NCBI GenBank assembly: GCA_902793995.1
Contig: CADBFP010000005.1
Coordinates: 1 to 64,000, forward strand
Source: an uncultured Lachnospiraceae bacterium
GTDB taxonomy: Bacteria > Bacillota > Clostridia > Lachnospirales > Lachnospiraceae
DNA length: 64,000 nt
Reading direction: 5' to 3'
In this document: positions 31,242-38,808 of the stretch, in pieces
Position numbering within the stretch: position 1 is the stretch's first letter
How the letters are laid out: each line of letters opens with the position of its first letter
Translations under genes and position numbers: made by a program
Notes under the pieces: generated by a model
What the model saw: only the letters and a program-made list of their open reading frames with translations
Database searches by the model: none
Told to the model about the DNA's origin: nothing

Positions 31242-32666
31242 CTATTCCTGTATCAGGCACTCTTCCAGGGCTGCCCAATCCAGGGGGCTTTTCAGCAGGT
31301 AGCAATCCACAAAGTATGAGGGCACGGAATAATGGCTAATCACCAGGGCCTCCTCTGTCAAATCGGCACGGCAGTCGGGGAGAAGAAAAGCAATGGATCT
31401 GCCATTTGTCCACGTATCCCGCCTTGCCGATGCCACATGCTCCAATTCCAGATTATTGATAATGGCCTGAAGCGCCGGGATATCCCATTTCTGCCCCAGG
31501 CTGTATTTTGAATCGGAAACAAACTGGATATTTCCTCTCTCTTTCAGCAAAGAGGCGTAGTTTCCCCGGGCATCGTTGATGGAAACAAGGCCTACGCAAA
31601 GGGTGCAGCCAAAGACGCAGGCCATTAGAAGCCAGGTGCCCTTGGCCCGGCGCCGCCGCTCCACCACCCCTTTCAGGCGGTAGCGCAGGGTGCTGGCAGC
31701 GGCGGAAAGGCAGGTGGTGCAGCCCTGAGAAGGGGCGGCATTGTCCAGCAGGAGCGCCGCATAGGCCCGGCAGCTGGGGGCATCCATGTTTTCCGTAACG
31801 ATTTCGTCGCAGCTAAGCTCCAGATCCTCCGCCGCTTTTTTCGTGGCAATCCATACCAGAGGATTAAACCAGCCAAAGGCTCTGCATAGGCAAAGGAAGA
31901 CTTTGGTATCCAGATCACTGCGCTGCAGATGATGCAGCTCGTGCCGGAAAATCATAGACAGTTCCTCCGGCGTATAGGCGCGGTCCGGCAGCACCAGGCA
32001 GCGCCTTTGGGGAATCCATCCCATGGAAAAAGGGGCCGGCACATCCGCTCGGAGAAGCGGCACCGCATCCTGATATTCCAACTCTGTCCGTTCCTTTTCA
32101 TAAAGAGCCAAAACATCCTCGTCCGATTCCGGACGAGCCTTGCGCCGCACCCTTTTGGAAAAAAGAAGGTTGCTCAGCAGGTAGTAGCCGCCCACCAAAA
32201 CAAAGCCTATGCCCCAAATCATAAAAATGACGGACAGGGTGCTGCGGGGCACCAAAATGCTCAGGCGGGGGAAAGGAATAGCAGGCAGAAACAGATGCAG
32301 CGAAGGCATCAGAAAAGCCGGGACAAGCCACAGCGTGGCGCAGACTCTGGCGCTGAAGTGCTTTCTGAAAAAGGGCATAGATACCAAAAGGAAGAGGTAG
32401 TAAACACTCAAAACCAGCAGGCCCTGGCCCAGCAAGGAGGCAAAACGAATCAGCCCCTCCGGCAGCCCGAACTGCAGAGCGAAAATGATGAGCCATATCA
32501 GCAGAATCCAAATAATGCTGCTGGGAGGCACATAAACATGGGTTTCTTTTCCCCCTTCTTCTTCGCCCGGGGGGGTCTTCCTGTGTTCCAAACGCCAGCT
32601 GCGGTGAAAACGATAGCCTATGCCGCCGGATAAAATAAGCGCTACCAGCGCGATTGGCCAAATCAT
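31242..32666 (-). CDS. BlaR1/MecR1-like M56 membrane metallopeptidase without penicillin-sensing domain
   Basis: M56 peptidases of BlaR1 type sense a signal outside and cut a repressor inside. The 474-residue protein has several N-terminal membrane helices, the zinc motif HELHH at 242-246 and the downstream glutamate segment (LELSCDEIV). After the last membrane helix (GTWLLMACVFGCTLCVGLV) only about 110 residues remain, with no SxxK or other penicillin-binding motif. The ligand is therefore not likely to be a beta-lactam bound in the classic way. It overlaps the repressor gene by 4 bases. Confidence 0.85.
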   Translation of the reverse strand: MIWPIALVALILSGGIGYRFHRSWRLEHRKTPPGEEEGGKETHVYVPPSSIIWILLIWLIIFALQFGLPEGLIRFASLLGQGLLVLSVYYLFLLVSMPFFRKHFSARVCATLWLVPAFLMPSLHLFLPAIPFPRLSILVPRSTLSVIFMIWGIGFVLVGGYYLLSNLLFSKRVRRKARPESDEDVLALYEKERTELEYQDAVPLLRADVPAPFSMGWIPQRRCLVLPDRAYTPEELSMIFRHELHHLQRSDLDTKVFLCLCRAFGWFNPLVWIATKKAAEDLELSCDEIVTENMDAPSCRAYAALLLDNAAPSQGCTTCLSAAASTLRYRLKGVVERRRRAKGTWLLMACVFGCTLCVGLVSINDARGNYASLLKERGNIQFVSDSKYSLGQKWDIPALQAIINNLELEHVASARRDTWTNGRSIAFLLPDCRADLTEEALVISHYSVPSYFVDCYLLKSPLDWAALEECLIQE

Positions 32667-33037
32667 AATCGTCCCTCCTCCAGCATTTTCCGCAGAATCT
32701 CGATCTCCTCCCGGCTGATGCCGCTATCACAGAGAGAAACGGCCATGGCAGAGAGGGAGCCTCCGTAAAGCCTGTCCAAAAAGCGGCGGCTTTCCGTGGC
32801 CAGATAGTCCTTTTGGGAAATCAGCGGGGTATAAAGGTTCGTGCGGCCCCGGCGCTGAACCTGCAGGAAGCCCCGCTCGCAGAGCCGGGTCAGGAAGGTG
32901 AGAATGGTGCTGGGGGCCAGATGCTTCCGCCCCGCCAGCATTTCTTCTATTTGGCTGCGGGAAACCGGCGGCCGGCACTGCCAGATCTTCTGCATGATTT
33001 CCAATTCTCCGTCCGGGAGGGGGGAAGGCTGTTTCAT
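32663..33037 (-). CDS. BlaI/MecI family transcriptional repressor
   Basis: The protein has 124 residues and is a winged-helix repressor. It begins with LPDGELEIMQKIWQCRPPVSRSQIEEML, then LAPSTILTFLTRLCERGFL, the recognition helix region of the family, and ends in a dimer domain. Members are inactivated by cleavage through the partner M56 protease. Two matching operators lie directly upstream, so it should regulate itself and the protease. No beta-lactamase is adjacent. The ribosome site is poor. Confidence 0.9.
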   Translation of the reverse strand: MKQPSPLPDGELEIMQKIWQCRPPVSRSQIEEMLAGRKHLAPSTILTFLTRLCERGFLQVQRRGRTNLYTPLISQKDYLATESRRFLDRLYGGSLSAMAVSLCDSGISREEIEILRKMLEEGRL

Positions 33038-33052
33038 AGGAGTTCTCGCTTT

Positions 33053-33101
33053 CTACAATTGTAGTGATTTATATTCTACAAGCGTAGAAGGATTTTGTCA
33101 A
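33053..33101 (-). promoter_or_regulatory. Promoter with two BlaI-type operators
   Basis: On the minus strand TTGACA (33101-33096), a 17-base spacer and TAGAAT (33078-33073). Palindromes CTACAATTGTAG (33053-33064) and TCTACAAGCGTAGA (33075-33088) match the TACA-N-TGTA operator pattern of BlaI/MecI. One covers the -10 and the other the transcript start region; their centres are about 23 bases apart. Confidence 0.8.
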
Positions 33102-33115
33102 GGGGTTAAAAGTCA

Positions 33116-33152
33116 ATTATGCACCAAGGGACCTGTCCCCCTGGTGCATAAT
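33116..33152. repeat. TGCACCA-type palindromic repeat
   Basis: ATTATGCACCA (33116-33126) pairs with TGGTGCATAAT (33142-33152) around an AGGGACCTGTCCCC centre. Same family as 258-296. Confidence 0.75.
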
Positions 33153-33188
33153 CGGCGGTACTCCTTTGTGGTGGAAATACAGTTCTTT

Positions 33189-33401
33189 TTAGTTTTTGTT
33201 TTTCGCTTTGAAGTAGGCCTGCACTCCGGCAAAGACGGTAGCAGCCGCATAAATAATCAGTGTAGGCAGTTTAAGCAAGGAGTCCGGGAAAGGTTCTTTG
33301 CTAATCAGGCAGTAAATCCACCAGATCAGCACGGCGGCGATCAGGGTGCCCAGGGCATTGACAATGCCATAGAGAACAGGTTTTTGTTTCAGATTTTTCA
33401 T
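33189..33401 (-). CDS. Small two-helix membrane protein
   Basis: The 70-residue protein starts MKNLKQKPVLYGIVNALGT and has two membrane helices (about residues 11-28 and 42-60) with a short charged loop SKEPFPDS. The ATG at 33401 follows GGGAGG; a longer reading upstream lacks a ribosome site. I do not recognise a family beyond small membrane proteins of this kind in Clostridia. It stands alone between the repressor and the transporter. Confidence 0.6.
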   Translation of the reverse strand: MKNLKQKPVLYGIVNALGTLIAAVLIWWIYCLISKEPFPDSLLKLPTLIIYAAATVFAGVQAYFKAKNKN

Positions 33402-33553
33402 AACATGATACCTCCCAAAAACACATGACAGAGGACGGGGTTCTGGCCCCGTCCGTCTGAAAACTTGTGATTTGATTATACTGCTGCCGGGCTTTATTCG
33501 CAATAGTTTGTTTGTGAACTATGGATGAAAGAGCGCCGGCTGGCCGGGAGGCT

Positions 33554-34969
33554 TTAGCTTATGGGATCCAGCAGGACCGCCAGGGCCAGCAAGGCGGCGC
33601 CAAGGAGCAGGATGCCGCCCCAAAGCAGGGCGGATTTTTTCAGCCATTTCCCGTAGCTCATGCCGATCATGGACAAGCTGATCCACAGCACCGGGGAGGT
33701 GGGGAAAAACAAATTGGTATAGCCGTCCCCGAAGAGATAAATCAACACCAGCAGGGGTTTGGACAGGGGGACCGTCAGACAGGAAAGAATCCCCATCACA
33801 AAGATGGCTTTGGCGGTGGAGGAAGAGATAAAAAACTCCAGCACCAGGATGATGCCCAGCAGGATATAGGCGATAATCAGGCGGCTGCTGCCGGCCACGG
33901 CGCCGTTAATTCCCTGGGCAATGGTAGCCAGCACATGCCCTTCCGTCAGGATATATTTGACGGAGGAGGCCAGCAGAATAAAGAGAATAGCGGGCAGGGC
34001 AGAAAGAACCCCCTGCCCGAAGCTTTTTAGGGCGGGGCCCAGGCGGTAGCCGGAAAACAGTCCGAACATCAGGATCCCCAGCAGATATACCCCTGCCACC
34101 GCCGGCACCGTATAGTCCCGCAGCGCATCGCTTACGGAAAAGAGTATGGTGACCGCAAAGGCTGAAAGCAGCAGTCCGAGGGTGCAGGCCGTCAGGCGCC
34201 TGCCGCCCGTATCTGGCGGGAGCTCCGTCAGCCCTCTTCGTCTTTCTTCATCTGCCTCGAAGGTGGGAGAGCGCCGGGGATCTTCCTCGATCCGCTTCAA
34301 ATGCCGCAGCAGAAAGGCCGCATTCAGACCGAACATCAGGACAAAAACCAGGCAGCGGAAGAGAATGCCCCCGGTGACCGGGCTGCCCATGAGCCGGGAG
34401 GCCAGCACCACGGTAAAAGGATTGGTGATGCCGGCGGCAAAGCCCAGGCAGGCGGAGCCAATGCTGACCTGAAATCCGGTAAAGCCGTCGTAGCCCACCC
34501 TCAGACAAAGCATCAGCACCAGCGGCACCATGGGCAGCGTTTCCTCAAAGAGACCGAAAAAGGAGCCGAAAACCATGAAAATCAGGGCCAGGGCCAGCAC
34601 CAGCAGGCGGCGGTTTTTCCCCAGCCGCACGGCTAAACGCTGCACCAGAAGGCTGATGCCCCGGGAGTTTGTAAGTACCTGAAAGCTGCCGGAGACCACC
34701 AGCAGAAAGAGGGAAAGCATGATTAAGGGCAGACCGTCTTCGCTGCCCAGAATTAAAACCGGCGCCAGCAGGCCCTTCCACAGGGGGATACCGGAAAGAT
34801 CCGGGCGGCTGAGATACGTGCTGTAGTCCGCCGCCCCGTCCTTTACGGCGAATTCCCCACGGGGAATCAGGTAAGTTAGCAGAACGGACAGGCCGATCAG
34901 CGCCAGCAGCACCAGGCACACGCTGATAAAAGTGGCTTTTGAGATATCAATGACTTTATTATTCTTCAA
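33554..34969 (-). CDS. YfcC/DcuC-like membrane transporter
   Basis: The 471-residue protein has about 12 membrane helices and resembles the YfcC/DcuC group of the ion transporter superfamily, which move dicarboxylates, arginine-related or other small anions. Supporting segments are TYLIPRGEF near the start, EETLPMVPL, and SSSTAKAIFVMGIL followed by PTSPVLWISL near the end. I chose the TTG at 34969, which has GAGG at proper spacing and overlaps the acyltransferase stop by 11 bases; an ATG at 35074 would overlap that gene by 116 bases. The substrate is unknown. Confidence 0.75.
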   Translation of the reverse strand: MKNNKVIDISKATFISVCLVLLALIGLSVLLTYLIPRGEFAVKDGAADYSTYLSRPDLSGIPLWKGLLAPVLILGSEDGLPLIMLSLFLLVVSGSFQVLTNSRGISLLVQRLAVRLGKNRRLLVLALALIFMVFGSFFGLFEETLPMVPLVLMLCLRVGYDGFTGFQVSIGSACLGFAAGITNPFTVVLASRLMGSPVTGGILFRCLVFVLMFGLNAAFLLRHLKRIEEDPRRSPTFEADEERRRGLTELPPDTGGRRLTACTLGLLLSAFAVTILFSVSDALRDYTVPAVAGVYLLGILMFGLFSGYRLGPALKSFGQGVLSALPAILFILLASSVKYILTEGHVLATIAQGINGAVAGSSRLIIAYILLGIILVLEFFISSSTAKAIFVMGILSCLTVPLSKPLLVLIYLFGDGYTNLFFPTSPVLWISLSMIGMSYGKWLKKSALLWGGILLLGAALLALAVLLDPIS

Positions 34970-36170
34970 AATACGCCTCACAGTACAGATCCGCCAGGAG
35001 TCCCCAGCGGGCGCACTGCTCCCGCTGGGTATCCGGGTAGAAATAGTATAAATCCCCTTGATAATAGGTCTCAAATTCCTGGCCGCAGGAGAAGGGCAGG
35101 GCCTTTAACTGCTCCGGGGAATACTGAAAGCGGATCTCCTCGCCCCCTGCGGTACCGGCGAAGGAAAAGCCTTCGGGAGACAGGAAAGCCTCGCCTTCTC
35201 CTTTGTCTTCTGTCTCTCCCCGGAAGCGGCGCACCCGGACCTTAGAGGAAAGGGAGGGGCGTTCCGCTTCTTCAAATTTCCGGACGGCCCGGTAAAGATC
35301 CGCCACATCTTCCCAGCCCGCCGGGTTTTCCTCCAGACGGTAATGATCGTCAAAGCGAAGGGACAGGGAGCAGCGGCGGCAGGAAAGCGCATTTCCGGCT
35401 GTCTCCATGGCGTAAAGCGCGCCGCAGGCGGGACAGCGGTAAATCAGATTCTGCAGGCCCAGGGCCTTCCCGCCCTTGGGCCAGACCAGGCTCTTCTCGT
35501 AAGTCCGGGCGGCCTCGTCCGCCGCAATGCCTGCCCGGATGCGGGCATTCACCTCCCGGGAGGTCATTTTTTTCAATTCCTCCGGCGGGATGATATCCTT
35601 CACTTCAATCCGAACCGTTTGCCGCCTAAAGTCCCGGCGCCATTTCGGCTTGTTGTAATAGGCGCCGGAAAAATGCAGAATCACCAGGGGAACCTTCAGC
35701 AGGCGGGCAAAGCCCCCGGAGGAGGGATGAATCGGGTAGGGCTCCCCATCTGCGGAGAGACGCCCCTCCGGCGCCAGATACAAAGACCAGCCCCCTTGCA
35801 CAGTCTGGCGGGCTTTGCGGATCATGCCCACATCGTTCACAAACATCTTTTTGGGAATGACGCCGGCGGAACTTAAGAGTTTCTTGGAAAGCCCCCGGCG
35901 CATATAGTATTCGTTGGCAATGGGAACGATGCGGCGGGGCCAGAGCAGACAGGCGATCTGCATGTAATCCACCGGCGTGGGATGATTGCTGACAAAAAGA
36001 GCCGGGCCCTCCGGCAGGGTAAAGCCGCCCGTTTCAAAGCGGGTCCGCACCAAAAAGGGCAGGAGCAGCCTGGTGCTGCGCTCCAGCACATCATAATAGG
36101 GGCTGTCCGGCGTCCCGGCAAGCTGCTTGTCAAACAGGCGGATCAGAAAGGGTTTCAGATTATTTTCCAT
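34959..36170 (-). CDS. PlsC-like acyltransferase with C-terminal zinc-ribbon extension
   Basis: The N-terminal 230 residues form a 1-acylglycerol-3-phosphate acyltransferase domain, with NHPTPVD supplying the HX4D catalytic pair (His63, Asp68) and EGR at 135-137. These enzymes make phosphatidic acid at the membrane. The protein is 403 residues, much longer than usual PlsC. The extra part has a four-cysteine motif (246, 249, 264, 267) and a beta-rich end I do not recognise. It overlaps both neighbours by 11 bases. Confidence 0.8.
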   Translation of the reverse strand: MENNLKPFLIRLFDKQLAGTPDSPYYDVLERSTRLLLPFLVRTRFETGGFTLPEGPALFVSNHPTPVDYMQIACLLWPRRIVPIANEYYMRRGLSKKLLSSAGVIPKKMFVNDVGMIRKARQTVQGGWSLYLAPEGRLSADGEPYPIHPSSGGFARLLKVPLVILHFSGAYYNKPKWRRDFRRQTVRIEVKDIIPPEELKKMTSREVNARIRAGIAADEAARTYEKSLVWPKGGKALGLQNLIYRCPACGALYAMETAGNALSCRRCSLSLRFDDHYRLEENPAGWEDVADLYRAVRKFEEAERPSLSSKVRVRRFRGETEDKGEGEAFLSPEGFSFAGTAGGEEIRFQYSPEQLKALPFSCGQEFETYYQGDLYYFYPDTQREQCARWGLLADLYCEAYFEE

Positions 36171-37536
36171 AGGTCTTCAGAATCATGCTTACGAATCCCG
36201 TTAAGGCAAAGAGGGCCAGCACATTGGGCAGCACGATCAGCTGATTGAACAAATCCAGAAGATCCCAGACCAGGCCGCTGCCGCTGATGCTGCCCAGAAA
36301 AACAAAGGACAGAGCCAGGATTTGGTAGAGGACAATGCTTTTATCTCCAAACAGGTAGCAGCTGTTGATTTTGCCGAAGAGATTCCAGCCCAATATGGTG
36401 GAAAAAGCAAAGAAAAACAGGCAAATGGCCACAAAGATGGGACCGAAGCTTTCCCCGAAGGCGGTGCTGAAGGCAGTCTGGCAAAGATTGGTGCTGCTGA
36501 TGCCTTCCGGAATGCGGCCCTCCGCCAGGGGGCCCCCCGGGGTATACAGGGTGGTGATAATAACAAGAGCATTTAAGGTCAGCACCACAAAGGTGTCGAT
36601 AAACACGCCGATGATAGCCACCGTTCCCTGCTGGTGGGGATTATCCACCATGGCCTGGGCGTGGGCGTGGGGGGTTGTGCCCATACCAGCTTCGTTGGAA
36701 AAGAGGCCCCGCTTGGCCCCCTGGGACAAAGCGGTTTTGAGGGCGGCCCCGAAGGACCCGCCGATAATGGCCTGGGGGGAAAAGGCATATTTGAAAATGA
36801 GTCCGATGGCCGTGGGCAGTTTGGTAATATTCATCAGCAATACCGCCAGGGCCCCCAGCAGAAAAATACCGGCCATAACAGGCACGAATGTTTCCATGAC
36901 TCCGGCCAGGCGCCGGGTGCCGCCCATAACAATCAGGCCGCAGAGAAGCATCAGCAGGATTCCGACGGCCCAGGGGGGCACACCAAAGGCAGACTGAATG
37001 GTTTCCGCGATGGAGTTGGCCTGTACCATGGCGCCGAGGAAACCCATGGCAATGACGCCGGCAGCGGCAAAAAAACCCGCCAGAAGCTTGCCGGCTTTTC
37101 CCTTAAAAGCAGCCATGATGTAATAAACCGGTCCCCCCAGAATATCACCTTTGGCACTTTTGACCCGGGTTTTCTGCGCCAGAACCGCTTCGGCGTAAAT
37201 GGTGGCCATGCCGAGGAAAGCGATGATCCACATCCAGAAAATGGCGCCGGGCCCGCCGGTCAGAATGGCTCCGGAGGCGCCCACAATATTGCCGGTGCCC
37301 ACCTGGGCCGCTATGGCGGTAGCCAGGGCCTGAAAGGAGCTCATACCGCCCTCATGTTTCTCCTTCTTTCCGGAGAAACCGCTGAAAAAGCGCTTCATTC
37401 CTTCCTTAAAAAAACGGACCTGAACAAACCGGGTTTTAAAGCTGAACCACAGTCCGGCACCCAAAAGCAGAAACAGCAGAACATAATCAGACAGTTGCTG
37501 ATTCAAAGTGGTGATGATGCGATGAATAGCTTCCAA
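36160..37536 (-). CDS. Alanine/glycine:cation symporter (AgcS family)
   Basis: AgcS transporters import alanine or glycine with sodium or protons. The 458-residue protein carries GTGNIVGASGAILTGGPGA followed by WMWIIAFLGMATIYAEAVLA, the family signature, and about eleven membrane helices. It is the first gene of a run with the acyltransferase and YfcC-like transporter. Exact amino acid is not shown by the sequence. Confidence 0.95.
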   Translation of the reverse strand: MEAIHRIITTLNQQLSDYVLLFLLLGAGLWFSFKTRFVQVRFFKEGMKRFFSGFSGKKEKHEGGMSSFQALATAIAAQVGTGNIVGASGAILTGGPGAIFWMWIIAFLGMATIYAEAVLAQKTRVKSAKGDILGGPVYYIMAAFKGKAGKLLAGFFAAAGVIAMGFLGAMVQANSIAETIQSAFGVPPWAVGILLMLLCGLIVMGGTRRLAGVMETFVPVMAGIFLLGALAVLLMNITKLPTAIGLIFKYAFSPQAIIGGSFGAALKTALSQGAKRGLFSNEAGMGTTPHAHAQAMVDNPHQQGTVAIIGVFIDTFVVLTLNALVIITTLYTPGGPLAEGRIPEGISSTNLCQTAFSTAFGESFGPIFVAICLFFFAFSTILGWNLFGKINSCYLFGDKSIVLYQILALSFVFLGSISGSGLVWDLLDLFNQLIVLPNVLALFALTGFVSMILKTYGK

Positions 37537-37951
37537 GGGTAAATCCTCTCAAAGGGTACTTCTTCCCTATCTTTTTACCACATATTCCGCAAAAAGGATA
37601 GGGGATATTGGGACAGGGGGACGGTTCTTTCCGTCCCATTTTTGAATGTGGTGGGGTGCATCGGAAGATTGCAGCGACCCGGCGCTCGGGTTCAAACCCT
37701 CCCGCACAAAAATAGGAGCCGAATAGCTCCCTTTTTGTGCGGAGAAGGAGGGATTTTCGCGGCTTCGCCGCCCCCTCCATCGTCAGCTGCAAACCTTCCC
37801 TCATCGGTCGGTTTGCAGGACGATGTCACCAAAACCGCCTCGCTTTTTCTGCCGCAGGCAGCGCTTCGGCGGTTTTGCCCCCCACCGGTACCCGGCGCTC
37901 GGGTTCAAACCCTCCCGCACAAAAATAGGAGCCGAATAGCTCCTTTTTTGT
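37537..37951. other. Gene-free chromosomal flank with repeats
   Basis: This stretch holds the GGGACGG-TTCTTT-CCGTCCC hairpin (37618-37637), two 80-base direct repeats, and a spacer (37757-37889) with two more inverted repeats: ATCGTC-GCTGCAAACC with GGTTTGCA-GACGAT, and AAAACCGCC with GGCGGTTTT. No supported gene. Confidence 0.6.
37677..37756. repeat. 80-bp direct repeat copy 1 (tRNA-Ser 3' end plus terminator)
   Basis: This copy differs from 37890-37969 at one base. Read on the minus strand it starts with the last bases of tRNA-Ser(GCU), then an AGGAGC-GCTCCT-type terminator hairpin and a degenerate inverted copy of the tRNA end. Confidence 0.8.
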
Positions 37952-37969
37952 GCGGAGAAGGAGGGATTT
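37890..37969. repeat. 80-bp direct repeat copy 2 (adjoining attL)
   Basis: Copy 2 lies 213 bases from copy 1, measured start to start. Its right end merges with the 22-base att repeat. The hairpin AGGAGC (37927-37932) with GCTCCT (37939-37944) is flanked by A- and T-runs and was probably the original tRNA-Ser terminator before insertion. Confidence 0.8.
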
Positions 37970-37973
37970 GAAC
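37952..37973. repeat. attL
   Basis: 22 bases identical to 55402-55423 in the tRNA gene. After it the sequence diverges (AAGGTCTCC here against CCTCGCGCC in the tRNA). Confidence 0.85.
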
Positions 37974-38183
37974 AAGGTCTCCGCGCAAAAACTATTGTGA
38001 CACAAGGAGGTTTGGCGGTACTCATTCATTTGTGCACGCTTTGTGCACACCCCTTTTGAAGAGGATTTTTTTTCATTTTGCACTCCGATTTTGGAGCTTA
38101 AATTAGGCCTTGTTGCTTAATAAACGGGCTACCCATGAGAGCAGCCCATCAACCTCCACTTTAGGGGGAACGAATCCCCCACG

Positions 38184-38295
38184 GTAGGACTCACCGCTCT
38201 TACAACTGTCACTTCGGCGGCAAACCACCCAGTAGGCCTCACTGCTTTTACGACTGCCACTTCGATGACGAATCATCCAGTAGGCCTCACTGCTT
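38184..38295. repeat. 48-bp tandem repeat, 2.3 copies
   Basis: Units 38184-38231 and 38232-38279 share the frame GTAGG-CTCAC-GCT-TTAC-ACTG-CACTTCG, and a third copy stops after 16 bases. I see no gene in it and do not know its role. Confidence 0.7.
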
Positions 38296-38332
38296 ATCTA
38301 CAATATACACGCAGCGGGGGAATAATCAAGCG

Positions 38333-38486
38333 GTATTATCAGTCATCCTTTTGGTCACCCTTTTGGACATCCTTTTGGACATTTTGTCCATTTGGATTGC
38401 TTAGCCGTTCTGTTAATAATCCCCGTTCGTTTACAGTCACCTTTTACAGTCACCCTATCAGTCACCTTTACAGTCACCCTATCGGA
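38333..38486 (-). pseudogene. Decayed repeat-rich tail of an AlbA_2-type protein (second remnant)
   Basis: On the minus strand one frame reads DRVTVKVTDRVTVK and, after a frame change, VTVNERGLLTERLS, which resembles the repeat-rich C-terminal linkers of AlbA_2/ATP-binding proteins. No start or intact domain remains. Confidence 0.4.
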
Positions 38487-38515
38487 GGAAAAAGGCAGTA
38501 GCTTTCAGCATCGTT

Positions 38516-38790
38516 TCAAAGAATCCGCCAATAACCTTTTCGATCGGAGCCGACCCGTTCAATAATGCGTTTTTCCTTGAAATCACCAAGGATATGGGCT
38601 ATCAGTCTTTCGACTGACATGCATCTTTTCTGCCAGCTGAAGCATCGTATAACCGGGATCTTCGGCTAAAAGATCAAGGAGCGCCTGTTTGTTATCAATC
38701 ACCTTTACAGTCACCCTATCAGTCACCCCCTACACCGGTTTTCCGGTTCTTATCTGATAACCTATCTGATAACTTATCTGATAAGCGTTC
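38516..38790 (-). pseudogene. Decayed C-terminal winged-helix fragment of an AlbA_2-type protein
   Basis: The minus strand reads a run of LSDK/LSDR repeats, then VTVKVIDNKQALLDLLAEDP, GYTMLQLAEKMHVSRKT, and after a one-base frameshift near 38601-38608, IAHILGDFKEKRIIERVGSD and GYWRIL with a stop. This is a complete winged-helix domain in two frames. It lies just after the intact AlbA_2 gene and probably derives from a related copy. Confidence 0.6.
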
Positions 38791-38808
38791 TGATAACCTG
38801 GAACCTCT

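Noticed and set aside
35343..35876. 177-codon frame opposite the acyltransferase gene
   Set aside because: Shadow of a coding region with HX4D and EGR motifs on the other strand.
37677..37969. GGTTCAAA motifs suggested extra tRNA genes
   Set aside because: Only the 3' end of tRNA-Ser is present; there is no anticodon or D arm.
38265..38501. 78-codon plus-strand open frame
   Set aside because: It runs through tandem repeats and the antisense of decayed protein tails, with no ribosome site.
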